64,000 bases of DNA, taken from Desulfocucumis sp964643075. Lineage in GTDB: Bacteria > Bacillota > Desulfotomaculia > Desulfotomaculales > Desulfocucumaceae. The notes under the pieces are model-generated. The model was not told the DNA's origin and did no database searches. It saw nothing but the letters and a program-made list of their open reading frames with translations. Position numbers and translations under genes: made by a program. Positions 56,037 to 64,000 of this stretch are shown here, in pieces (position 1 is the stretch's first letter; each line of letters begins with the position of its first letter). The DNA is taken from assembly GCA_964643075.1 (NCBI GenBank), contig CAZXQO010000023.1, positions 5,623 through 69,622 of the forward strand, written 5' to 3'.

Positions 56037-57878
56037 TCACAGGGCTACTTCGTCAGACTGGACGTTGCCGGCGTTTGATTTTTTGCCCTGTTTTTGTGAA
56101 GGCTTCGGCTGGCTTTTACCAGCGGACAGCTCATGCTTCACTTTATTGATGTAATCGGCAACCGTGTTGCCGGAGTGCTCTTCCCTGTGCGGTTCGGGCT
56201 CAGGGTACCGTGCGCCCTCCAGGCGGTCCTTTTCGGCTTTGCTGATCAGGTGGGCGTGGTTGCCAAGAGCAGCCAGTTCCCCGCGCCTGAAGATAATGGA
56301 TTTGCCAAACGGCAACTGTGAGACGATGTTGGGATGAATGAAATACGTCTCCGTTTTTGACTTGCTTTCGCTTACGTTGTCCCGTTTATGTTTTCCGTTA
56401 ATCAGTTCGGCAAGGTTTGGTATCTGCCGGCTTTTGCTCCGGCTGCTGACCTCCTGTAAGTCCTTGCCGCTGCGCCGGGCAAAGTACTCTACGTCTTCGG
56501 GTTCCTCGACGTTGAAAACCATTTTTGTTGCCGTGTTGGTAATCACGGTATTGAGAAAGTCCTGGGACACTGCCCGCAAGTCGCCCATGGCCTGGTTGGC
56601 CAGAATAAGGCCATAGTTGGCGCTGCGCACTTTGCTGATTACGTTTGTAAATGCGCTGCAGGCCATGTTCTGAAACTCGTCTATGGCCACTACGGCCAGC
56701 CGGTCCAGTTGGTTGCGATCAGCAGCCAGGGCCTGCAGGTCCATGGCGATCATCTTGCCCAGGGCGGAGCTTAATTGAGGGGCTTCGGCGCTGCGCAAGT
56801 CGAAATAGCAAACGTCACCTTTTTGCGTAACTTCCGCCAGGTTGATGTCTGACCACGGGTCGTTGATCTGAGTCAAGTCGGCGTAAGGGGTTAAAGCGGA
56901 TGTGAGACCCTTTATCTGATCTTCGCTTATTTCCTCACCGGTTAGCTTCTTGAACAGCTTCGGGTTTTTCAATATGGTGTGTATGTCTGCCAGGGTGTAT
57001 TTTGTTCCCATGGCGTCTAACGCCTTGAGTAGTGGTATAAACGTGGACTGCTGCACGTAACTGTAGAATTTGGCTTCGCCGGTGTATACTAATTCGAGCG
57101 CCGTCATTACCCTTTCCACCTTGCTTAGCACTGAACCCAGCACCATGGGGTTATAGGTGTTGCTTTTGATTTTGGTGCTAACGCTGAAGAAATAGAACCG
57201 CTTGCCGGCTGCCCGGGCTTCCCTGGCCAGAAGGTGAATGGCTTGTTTATCCCCTTTAAAGTCAATGGCTATAACTGCAGTTCCCCGGCGTATAGCTTGT
57301 ATACAGAGAGGGATTACGGCTAAGCTTGTTTTGCCGCTGCCGGAACCGCCAAGGATGTGGATGTGCTCTGTCATTTTGTCGGCGGGCAGCGTTATGGCCT
57401 TGCGCTGGTCGTCCAAAGCCAGGAAGTATTTGTTTTGTGATGTTTTGGCCAGTTGCCTGTTTGGATTGAACCTTAATTTTTTAAACCGCACCTGCTTAAT
57501 GTCGCGAGAGTCTATATTTCGGTTGGCCAACCGGGCATTGATTATGATCCCAGGAACCAGAATTATTACCAGGATATTTAATATAAACCACCCTGCTCGT
57601 ATTTCCGGGTTGGTAAGGTTTTTGCCCGGGCCCAGCCAGGCCCGGGCTGTGGCCAGGGGGTGATAAAGATACCAGTTAAGTATTGAATTTGCCGTCTCCT
57701 GATTCATTCCCTTAAACGTAACCTTGAACACTGTAACCAGATACGAGCTTAAAGAACCAATCAGCCAAACATCCAATACGTAGAAGATTACGGCAGAAAT
57801 TAATATGGAAATGGCTATTGATGGCCATTTCCATACTCCTAAGCGATTAAAAAATGAATTTATTCTGGCGATTATCAT
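56037..57878 (-). CDS. VirD4/TcpA-type coupling ATPase
   Basis: 613 aa from the ATG after GGCAGG. Two N-terminal membrane segments (SIAISILISAVIFYVLDVWL; FILNILVIILVPGIIINARL). Walker A HILGGSGSGKTSL at about 180, VIAIDFKGDKQAIHLL, Walker B VVAIDEFQNMACSAF at about 400, and LILANQAMGDLRAVS. The C-terminal about 100 residues are basic and disordered. Coupling proteins dock the relaxosome on the type IV channel and pump the DNA. It is the only such gene in the window, so it may serve either or both transfer modules. Confidence 0.92.
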   Translation of the reverse strand: MIIARINSFFNRLGVWKWPSIAISILISAVIFYVLDVWLIGSLSSYLVTVFKVTFKGMNQETANSILNWYLYHPLATARAWLGPGKNLTNPEIRAGWFILNILVIILVPGIIINARLANRNIDSRDIKQVRFKKLRFNPNRQLAKTSQNKYFLALDDQRKAITLPADKMTEHIHILGGSGSGKTSLAVIPLCIQAIRRGTAVIAIDFKGDKQAIHLLAREARAAGKRFYFFSVSTKIKSNTYNPMVLGSVLSKVERVMTALELVYTGEAKFYSYVQQSTFIPLLKALDAMGTKYTLADIHTILKNPKLFKKLTGEEISEDQIKGLTSALTPYADLTQINDPWSDINLAEVTQKGDVCYFDLRSAEAPQLSSALGKMIAMDLQALAADRNQLDRLAVVAIDEFQNMACSAFTNVISKVRSANYGLILANQAMGDLRAVSQDFLNTVITNTATKMVFNVEEPEDVEYFARRSGKDLQEVSSRSKSRQIPNLAELINGKHKRDNVSESKSKTETYFIHPNIVSQLPFGKSIIFRRGELAALGNHAHLISKAEKDRLEGARYPEPEPHREEHSGNTVADYINKVKHELSAGKSQPKPSQKQGKKSNAGNVQSDEVAL

Positions 57879-57894
57879 ATACCGCACCTGCCTT

Positions 57895-59010
57895 TCAGCT
57901 CATATATAGATTTTTAATCAGCTCCTGCTTTCTTTTCCTGATCACCTCCCTTTCTTCCGGCGGATACCACTCCAGGTCATCGTATCCTTTTCCGGGACTG
58001 GCTCTGGGGGTCTTGTTGTTGTTGTTTTGACTCTCCCTTTTTGTCTCTTCTTTCAGGGCAGACTTCGGATCTGGCAGTGGTTTTATATCGTTCTGCAGTG
58101 CCCAGTTCAGCCAATGGCCAATTCCTTTCTCCAGTTTTAGTCCTTTCTCAAGCTGGTTTCCTAGTTCTTTTAGCGCATCCGATAACTGTTCAGGGGTGTA
58201 TTTTTTGGCGATAAGTTTAGCAAATGGCACCGTGATATCATCGCCGGCCACCGCCCGGACATCTTCCCGAATTTTTTCCCACGACCACAACAGCTTTCCT
58301 TTGGTTTTTCCTTCCCCGCCCGCTTGAAGATCCTGACGGCAGCCCTCCTCCTCATCACTTCCCGGTAAATCAAAAGCAGCGCCGTCATTTTCAACAGTGC
58401 TGCTCACCGCTTCTTTAGTGATGGAATTTTTATCCTGCTGGCCGTCTTCAACAACAACAATATTAGTATTGTTATCTGGGTATTGTTTGGGTGCACATGG
58501 TGCACCACCTAGTGCATCTGATACACCACCTCCCCCTGTCACTACGTTGCAAGGTGGTGTATATAGTGCACCACCCCCTGTTATTTCGTTACAGGGTGGT
58601 GTACCTGGTGCACCACCCCTTTTTTCACAGCTATTATTTTTTGACTCATTAATTGTATTAGATAAATTCTCAGGTGGATTACACAAAACATAAATATTGC
58701 TGTCGTTTTCATTACTGTTTTTTCTACGTTCATATTTTTTTATCCATCCTTTTGCTTCGAGTTCATCTACCGCTTTTTGTGCTGTTCTTCTGCTTATGCC
58801 GCATACTCTAGCAATTCTATTATATGAAGGCCACGAAACCCTATCACCATCCGCACATCTTGCCAGAAACAACCTAACAAGCTTGCCGTAAGGAGATAAA
58901 TTGGAATCAAATACTTCATTATGATCCCAAAACCAATTTTTGCGTCTTTCGTCTTTCAAGACACTTTCACTAGTATTGGAATTGAACATATTTTGATTAT
59001 GCATTAGCAT
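57895..59010 (-). CDS. Winged-helix replication-type protein with repeat-bearing middle
   Basis: 371 aa from an ATG after AAAGGA. LSPYGKLVRLFLARCADGDR, VSWPSYNRIARVCGISRRTA then QKAVDELEAKGWIKKYERRK is a winged helix like those of Rep and helix-turn-helix replication proteins. Residues 140-205 are Gly/Pro/Cys repeats (GGAPGTPPCNEITGGGALYT). The C-terminus has WSWEKIREDVRAVAGDDITV and KKYTPEQLSDALKELGNQLE, a DnaD/Rep-like region. Probably the element's replication initiator or primosome factor. The DNA of the repeat part is iteron-like. Confidence 0.7.
   Translation of the reverse strand: MLMHNQNMFNSNTSESVLKDERRKNWFWDHNEVFDSNLSPYGKLVRLFLARCADGDRVSWPSYNRIARVCGISRRTAQKAVDELEAKGWIKKYERRKNSNENDSNIYVLCNPPENLSNTINESKNNSCEKRGGAPGTPPCNEITGGGALYTPPCNVVTGGGGVSDALGGAPCAPKQYPDNNTNIVVVEDGQQDKNSITKEAVSSTVENDGAAFDLPGSDEEEGCRQDLQAGGEGKTKGKLLWSWEKIREDVRAVAGDDITVPFAKLIAKKYTPEQLSDALKELGNQLEKGLKLEKGIGHWLNWALQNDIKPLPDPKSALKEETKRESQNNNNKTPRASPGKGYDDLEWYPPEEREVIRKRKQELIKNLYMS
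58495..58620. repeat. Iteron-like GGTGGTG/CACCACC repeats inside the replication gene
   Basis: Six copies of a nine-base unit, (T/A)(G/A)CACCACC or its complement, within about 125 bases, several embedded in the palindrome GGTGCACC. The pattern is stronger in the DNA than the protein needs. Origins inside the initiator gene are known in plasmids. Confidence 0.5.
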
Positions 59011-59093
59011 GAATACACAATCCTTTCTTGTCCATGCTACTGTTTGGAAAAAACAGAGCATGGTTTTTTGTTTTGTAGGGGCAACCCTATAAA

Positions 59094-59119
59094 ACAAAAA
59101 AACCGAGGATATTCCCCGG
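59094..59119 (-). terminator. Intrinsic terminator upstream of the replication gene
   Basis: Minus-strand CCGGGG, AATAT loop, CCTCGG (one G-U pair), then TTTTTTTG. Confidence 0.7.
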
Positions 59120-59320
59120 TAATGTCACTGCTAATTTTATTGTTAATGGCATAATAAATCATTCATTTTGCCTGCAGGAATTTACCTAACGCAGTCTTAA
59201 ATTTGTTGCCAAATTTACTGTCCTCAGCCAAGGCATTCCCTTGTAGTCGTTAAAGCCGTAGCATCAATGCTTCTCCATACGTTAAATTGCTAATGCTTAT
59301 TGCAGTCGCTTTGCGGGACC

Positions 59321-59656
59321 ACCATAAAGGTCGATCATACGAAAACATGGAAATCAGGGTTATCTATAAGTGGCTCAGTGACTGGTAAGTAGGCAGTAGC
59401 TGAGGCCACTGATACAATAGATTATGCAAATAAATCTGGTAACACAGCATCATTAGGACAAGAATGGGAAATAAAAGCACCTGGTCAATGGCAATTGCGG
59501 GGATTTAAAACGTACAAAGAGTTTACCTACACTAATTGCTATACTCAAGAGTATAAAATAGGATCGGGCTGGAAATATACCAAATCAGGTTACACTGTAG
59601 TCGTAAAAGTTCCTCTTGTCTACGTTATAAAACCTGTCATAGTTGCTAATATCTGA
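59321..59656 (+). pseudogene. Decayed gene fragment on the plus strand
   Basis: One reading frame gives TIKVDHTKTWKSGLSISGSV, a TAG at 59390, then AEATDTIDYANKSGNTASLG and on to YVIKPVIVANI and a stop. There is no start codon or ribosome site upstream. It looks like the C-terminal half of a secreted or phage-type protein with a nonsense codon. The rest of 59120-59776 shows nothing else. Confidence 0.5.
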
Positions 59657-59776
59657 TATTCAGCTCAAAGCGATTTACATCAAAGAAGGAATTTCAAGTG
59701 TCAAAAGCAATCGCCATGACAAATCATATGTAGTTCGTAATAGGGAATACGAAGGAAAGATTATTGCATTAAAATG

Positions 59777-60463
59777 CTATGAAGCTTTAATTATAGACGA
59801 AAAATCAAAAAACATATGATGTAATTCTAATGGATTTGCTTCAACTGTTTTGTATTTACTTAGATAAAAATAGTAATCAGGCCCAGAACCATCAATCTTT
59901 TGCAGGCTATCCAAAATATAATCTTTTAATTCTAACTGCTGAATATCTTCAATTTTTACGCAGTTATCAATAATATTAATTGCTTTAACCACAAAACCAA
60001 ACATAATATTTCTACCAAGACATGATGAATACTTTATTGGAGGGCATACAAAGCGTGCAATACCCTCCAAAACGTATTTTTTATTCAAATCTGCATGCCC
60101 ATCAATACGTTTACATTCTATGGTATAGTATACACTGTTGGATTTGAATATGTTTACATTTGTTACTTTAATATCGATTTTTCCTGCATATGTATCAGTT
60201 TGTTCATTATAATTATCGGGAGCTTCGATCGTAAATTGCATTCCATGTAAGTTTATCCCGTTGTTATTTATAAATTCATCATTATTAAGATATTTTTCGT
60301 AAAGCCTATTACGTATCCGCTCTTCATGATTATCTATTGAATGCGAAGATTTTAGAGAATCATTCACCATAGCTTTACTACATACAAGCAATGTCGATTT
60401 AATATTATCTAAAACAGCTAACGAAAGTATTTTGTTTAATTGTTGATTTCTGAACCCATCCAT
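59777..60463 (-). CDS. Putative restriction nuclease partner of the adenine methyltransferase
   Basis: 228 aa; its ATG shares one base with the stop of the large methyltransferase (TAATG), so the two are coupled. TYAGKIDIKVTNVNIFKSNS then VYYTIECKRIDG gives a D...E-x-K core of the PD-(D/E)XK type at about 95-118. The rest is unremarkable. With the methyltransferase upstream it is probably the cutting subunit of a restriction system. AT-rich like its partner. Confidence 0.7.
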   Translation of the reverse strand: MDGFRNQQLNKILSLAVLDNIKSTLLVCSKAMVNDSLKSSHSIDNHEERIRNRLYEKYLNNDEFINNNGINLHGMQFTIEAPDNYNEQTDTYAGKIDIKVTNVNIFKSNSVYYTIECKRIDGHADLNKKYVLEGIARFVCPPIKYSSCLGRNIMFGFVVKAINIIDNCVKIEDIQQLELKDYILDSLQKIDGSGPDYYFYLSKYKTVEANPLELHHMFFDFSSIIKAS

Positions 60464-63399
60464 TATTGACCGCCTCCGGTTTCAAAAAGAATACGGTCAA
60501 TAACTTCAGCTAAATCAACTTGAGCTATAGCAGGGTGCCAGTTTTTATATTCATTCGTTTTTATAATAAAAAACGAATTTTCTTCAAAGTAAACAACATC
60601 TCTAATTTGATAAAACATATCATTATATTTATGAATAGAAAGCTTGCTTAAAAATTCCTTTATTCCGAGGGTATCATCAGAAATACATAATTTGGGAGTG
60701 GCAGATTCATCTCCCACATTTAACTCAAATGCAGCAAATCTATTGCCCAACTGGGGATATATTTTTATTTGAATATGTTTTTCTACTTTAGTATAGATGT
60801 CCTCAAAGTACTTTAAAAATACGTTACTGTATTCTATCAAATCATTATTTGTTATGGATTGATACTTTAACTGTCCTGGTTGCCTAGCGTGTACAATCTG
60901 AGGAATCATTACATTGATTGCATAATCAACAAAAGGATTATGCTGTAACTCAAATGCTTTCAAGATAAGATTATCCAATTCGTAGATTTTGCCCTCTAAA
61001 TCCCCTTTGTCTTTAAATAATTCTTCCGATTGTGTTAAATGTTGAATTTGATCTGTTAATAATGCTATTTTCTCTAAATATCTATTAGGAAATGGATAAT
61101 CCAATAGCTCCTTTGTAAATCTCTGCCTCCTATCAATACCAGCTGAAGAACCTAAAATAAGATTTAGATATGCATAAAATGATGAATTAATTAAACCGAC
61201 TAATGTTAGCAATAATTCCTTGTTATTCATATCACCTTTTACGCCAAATATTGTTTCTTTATATATAAATTGCTCTTCGGTATAGACTGCCCGCATTTTA
61301 TAATTATGTGGATCAATACCCTTTGAAACCAAGCAGTATGGCGGTTTATAGAGTTTTGGATTACGAGTACGATGAATCTTTCTCTTTTTAATTTCTGTGA
61401 AATTACTAGCACTTAGATTTATATAAAAGTGATCAATGTTACCTTCAGAGTTAAACACTCGTTTTACCGGTAACTTTGATGTATCATCTTTCCCATCACC
61501 ATCTTGTATGCCCGTTCCTTTATATATTGATGAAATCTTACTTACTATTTCGCTAATTGTATCGAAAGAAGCTTTGATTTTTTTGATTATTTCAAAATCC
61601 CAACTAGTACCGTAAACAAGTGTTTTCCAAGCCCAATCGTTTTCCAACAATAAGGATTGCTTAACGGACTTTATATCATTTTTTTCAATAATCATTATAC
61701 CAAATAGTTTAAAAAATATGCTTGGTTTTAATGAAATATGAGTAAACGCATTAGATAAATTGTTTTTGCCAATATATTTAAATACAACAATAATAGCTGG
61801 AGCTTTAGCATTTTTAAACACTAAATCTACAACTGAAGATAATTCTATAATTTTCTGGATTTCCGTATTTACCAAGAGGAACTCACGAAATTGCTTTGAT
61901 TTATTCTTTTTATTATACAATAGTTTTGATGGTAGAACAAAGCAACATTGGGTATTTACATGGCAATAATCTTTAACTTTGCAAACAAGGCTCTTGCTAA
62001 TTTCTGATATCTCCAGGAACTCATGTTTTTCGCAAAAACTTTTATGGTCGTTACCACTTTCCCGTCCCCATGGAGGATTTCCTAAGATAAAGTCAAAAGA
62101 AATATTTTTTAAAAAGACAAGCTGGTCATCTAGTAAAAAGTTCGTATGAACTAAATTTCGATTCTTCAAGTCGGGCAGTTTAAATCTGACCAGCGTCTTA
62201 GGATCTTTATAGTCGAGCATAGTCAAATATAAAGAAAAAATAGTGATATCTATTGCGCTTTCATGCAAGTCTATACCGTATATATTCTCTTTCAAGGTAT
62301 CAACTAATACTTCGTCTGCAACAGAATTCTCACGACGTAGCTTCGTTTCAATTAATTGGCGATAGCACCCAACTAAGAATATACCCGATCCACATGCAGG
62401 ATCAAGCACTTTGAAGCGATTATGATTTTTCATATATGGGACTACAGTTTGTTTTATGATGTAATCCACTAAATAATGCGGTGTGTAAAATGCTTTATCT
62501 TGTTTCTGTGCCTCCTTGCCCAGCATTATTTCATAAATGTTACTAATCAGTTCAACGGGTATAATATTAAAATCATACATCGAAAATATTGCAAGCTGTC
62601 CATTATCTAACCTTTCTTTGCCCGAAAGAAAACGAGCAAGAAGATTAAAAACATCAGGAGTTAAATTCTTATCCTCAATTTCATGTCCCAAATCAAAAAG
62701 ATTGCCATTAAATTTATCTTTTAAATGAGAAAAAAGTTTATACAATTGATCCTTAGACTTAACAATGTTTAAGAATTCAACTTGAGATTGATAAACATCA
62801 TTCGAGAAGTTCTTATACCCTAAATCCACACCGCGATCAATTAAAAATCTAATAAAAATTAAGCGAAGAATTAATTTAGTAGCAAATGATAAATTATATA
62901 TCTCCTTTAGTTGATTTGTTATAGCCTCAATGTTTTGCAGTAAGAGCTCATTAAGTGTTGCCGAACTATATTGAGCACTATATCTGCTCCAAAACCTTGG
63001 ATCAGTAACTTCCCAATAGGAAAATGGAGATTGCTCAGAGCATTCCAACAAAGATTGCTCATGAATTTTGATTAACACAAATTCATTCAAATCAAGGGAA
63101 GTGCCATTGAAAATTTCCACCGAATTTTCAGTACAAAAAAAAGCGATAGGAATTTGTGCATTCCATATTTTTTTGTTTAGTTCTTTTATTACTGATGAAT
63201 CACTTACATTGAAAAAAATCACAAATGGTTGATCATCTATACAATATACAGCGAAAGGCTGTAATTCAAACAACACCTTTCTAGTATGAAATGAAAACGG
63301 ACCATTATTTATGTTCCTGAAATAAAATAGGTTGGGCGAATTGTCATATCCCAAGCGCTGAATTAATATTTCAATTGGAGAATTATTCATATTTTCCAT
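60463..63399 (-). CDS. N6-adenine DNA methyltransferase, Eco57I/type IIG-like
   Basis: 978 aa; ATG nine bases after AAAGGGTGG. The N-terminal 270 residues are helical. The methyltransferase core has KVLDPACGSGIFLVGCY (motif I, at about 335) and FILGNPPWGRESG (motif IV NPPW, at about 441). A C-terminal region with INLSASNFTEIKKRKIHRTR, TRNPKLYKPPYCLV and INSSFYAYLNLILGSSAGID is the target-recognition type seen in Eco57I/TaqI-related enzymes. No nuclease motif was found in its N-terminus; the 228-aa neighbour may supply it. AT-rich, at the far end of the element. Confidence 0.88.
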   Translation of the reverse strand: MENMNNSPIEILIQRLGYDNSPNLFYFRNINNGPFSFHTRKVLFELQPFAVYCIDDQPFVIFFNVSDSSVIKELNKKIWNAQIPIAFFCTENSVEIFNGTSLDLNEFVLIKIHEQSLLECSEQSPFSYWEVTDPRFWSRYSAQYSSATLNELLLQNIEAITNQLKEIYNLSFATKLILRLIFIRFLIDRGVDLGYKNFSNDVYQSQVEFLNIVKSKDQLYKLFSHLKDKFNGNLFDLGHEIEDKNLTPDVFNLLARFLSGKERLDNGQLAIFSMYDFNIIPVELISNIYEIMLGKEAQKQDKAFYTPHYLVDYIIKQTVVPYMKNHNRFKVLDPACGSGIFLVGCYRQLIETKLRRENSVADEVLVDTLKENIYGIDLHESAIDITIFSLYLTMLDYKDPKTLVRFKLPDLKNRNLVHTNFLLDDQLVFLKNISFDFILGNPPWGRESGNDHKSFCEKHEFLEISEISKSLVCKVKDYCHVNTQCCFVLPSKLLYNKKNKSKQFREFLLVNTEIQKIIELSSVVDLVFKNAKAPAIIVVFKYIGKNNLSNAFTHISLKPSIFFKLFGIMIIEKNDIKSVKQSLLLENDWAWKTLVYGTSWDFEIIKKIKASFDTISEIVSKISSIYKGTGIQDGDGKDDTSKLPVKRVFNSEGNIDHFYINLSASNFTEIKKRKIHRTRNPKLYKPPYCLVSKGIDPHNYKMRAVYTEEQFIYKETIFGVKGDMNNKELLLTLVGLINSSFYAYLNLILGSSAGIDRRQRFTKELLDYPFPNRYLEKIALLTDQIQHLTQSEELFKDKGDLEGKIYELDNLILKAFELQHNPFVDYAINVMIPQIVHARQPGQLKYQSITNNDLIEYSNVFLKYFEDIYTKVEKHIQIKIYPQLGNRFAAFELNVGDESATPKLCISDDTLGIKEFLSKLSIHKYNDMFYQIRDVVYFEENSFFIIKTNEYKNWHPAIAQVDLAEVIDRILFETGGGQ

Positions 63400-63537
63400 A
63401 GAACACGCCCACCCTTTCTACTGAATTTGCTTAAAGTACATAAAAATTACATTATTATACCATAAATTATAATGAAGAATCAATCAGTTTGCCAAATATT
63501 GTGATTTACCAAATTAAATAACTTAAAATAAAATACT

Positions 63538-63636
63538 TTATTTTATATATAAAGTTACTAACTCGTCATATTCTTCATCATCTTCAACTACAAATAATGG
63601 TAAAGTTATTGTGGCAGAGCTTTCAGCTCTGCTCAT
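63538..63636 (-). CDS. Small open frame, 32 aa, containing the second att-like string
   Basis: MSRAESSATITLPLFVVEDD then EEYDELVTLYIK. No clear ribosome site. EYDEL is encoded by the same 16 bases as in the prkA fragment. It could be a real small gene, a C-terminal scrap of a longer one, or chance. Confidence 0.3.
   Translation of the reverse strand: MSRAESSATITLPLFVVEDDEEYDELVTLYIK
63558..63573. other. Second copy of the 16-base att-like string
   Basis: Exact match to 21497-21512. If both are attachment cores, the right element is about 42.1 kb and ends here. The bases to its right are not recognisably prkA. Confidence 0.4.
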
Positions 63637-63787
63637 TTGATTTGTTCCAATCCGAAATACATCTCAGATAAGATTGTAGTAAAAGCTTTTATGCGACTTG
63701 GGATTGTTTGAATAAAAACTGATTAACAAAAAAAATCGTGGTCAAAGGCAGTTACCTTTCATAGATAGTGAAACCTAGAAACAAACT

Positions 63788-63831
63788 AAATCGAGTAGGA
63801 GGGGGTGGCAAGCCTCCCTCCTACTCGATTT
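63788..63831. other. Long perfect hairpin near the right edge
   Basis: AAATCGAGTAGGAGGG pairs with CCCTCCTACTCGATTT (16 bp, 12-base loop). No T-run longer than three. No gene is seen from 63640 to 64000. The region may belong to a further mobile element continuing past the edge. Confidence 0.55.
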
Positions 63832-64000
63832 GCAATACAGGGGAGGTGTAGCCTTGTCCCTAAAGTAATGCCCATAAGGCTGGATGTGTTACGAAACCTG
63901 ATGGATGCGGAACGAAGCCTTGCATCTCAACCCAAAGTCACGCATCTGTGACCGTCAAGTAGAAATGAACAAATTTCGATAAATAATTTTTAACACCTAA

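Noticed and set aside
55303..56040. Three or four frames of 120-210 codons in the GC-rich spacer
   Set aside because: Simple-sequence translations rich in Arg, Pro, Ala and Gly, with no start signals; better explained by GC bias and palindromes.
59098..59320. Gene in the spacer upstream of the plus-strand remnant
   Set aside because: Stops in all frames and no ribosome site.
63600..64000. prkA 5' part at the right boundary
   Set aside because: Translations of both strands show no PrkA motifs such as its P-loop or the residues that normally precede EYDEL.

Overview
The window looks like a spore-forming Bacillota (Clostridia; a Peptococcaceae/Desulfotomaculum-type host is my guess). It carries fragments of the sporulation genes prkA and yhbH, a Spo0E-like phosphatase, Gram-positive ribosome binding sites, and Tcp/VirB-type transfer genes of Gram-positive conjugative elements. 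Almost every gene is on the minus strand. I read it as two integrative and conjugative (ICE-like) elements lodged in the adjacent prkA-yhbH sporulation locus. The left element interrupts yhbH and runs off the left edge. The right element abuts the prkA 3' fragment at its own serine recombinase and occupies most of the rest.

Left element (1 to about 20.27 kb). In transcription order (right to left) it holds small hypotheticals, a DUF2325 protein, a YdjM-type membrane hydrolase, a lipoprotein, TcpC, a VirB2/TcpD-like small membrane protein, TcpE, VirB4, a VirB6/TrbL-like channel, a tailed membrane protein and a two-domain wall hydrolase (SLT plus M23). The operon then runs straight into a Tad/Flp-pilus-like block: five divergent MinD/CpaE-type ATPases, two CpaF-type ATPases (one cut by the window edge), CpaB, and a GGDEF protein with an intact I-site. 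This fusion of a conjugation apparatus with Tad-type motors, many ParA-like ATPases and c-di-GMP signalling is the most unusual gene system here.

Junction (20.09 to 23.3 kb). A yhbH 5' part ends at its DTSGSM motif and continues into an unrelated tail. A prkA 3' part of 166 codons starts inside the end of a large serine recombinase gene. The layout resembles skin-type elements that split sporulation genes.

Right element (about 21.5 to 63.6 kb). Accessory and processing genes come first: an Rpn-type pseudogene, a radical SAM protein, Ssb, ArdC and an MqsA/DUF4258 toxin-antitoxin pair. Between them lies a family of roughly 0.4-kb structured repeats. A second, complete transfer module follows (30.4 to 43.4 kb), with paralogues of nearly all left-hand transfer genes plus a VWA lipoprotein and a VWA-less copy of it. 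Next come Spo0E-like and other tiny coupled genes, and a divergent control region with an XRE repressor and ImmA/IrrE protease (45.7 to 47.4 kb). A defence block follows: an SMC/RecF-like ATPase, a type II restriction-modification system with a Tyr-type T:G glycosylase, and a restriction enzyme fused to an Ig-like domain. The element then carries two replication-relaxation proteins, a GC-rich structured spacer, a VirD4-type coupling ATPase, a helix-turn-helix replication-type protein, and a second methyltransferase/nuclease pair. I recognised no classical relaxase.

A recurring architectural signal is a minus-strand intrinsic terminator placed just upstream of the ribosome binding site of many transfer and accessory genes. 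This suggests attenuation or processive antitermination along the operons. Several genes in the left module appear to begin at CTG, ATC or another weak start codon.
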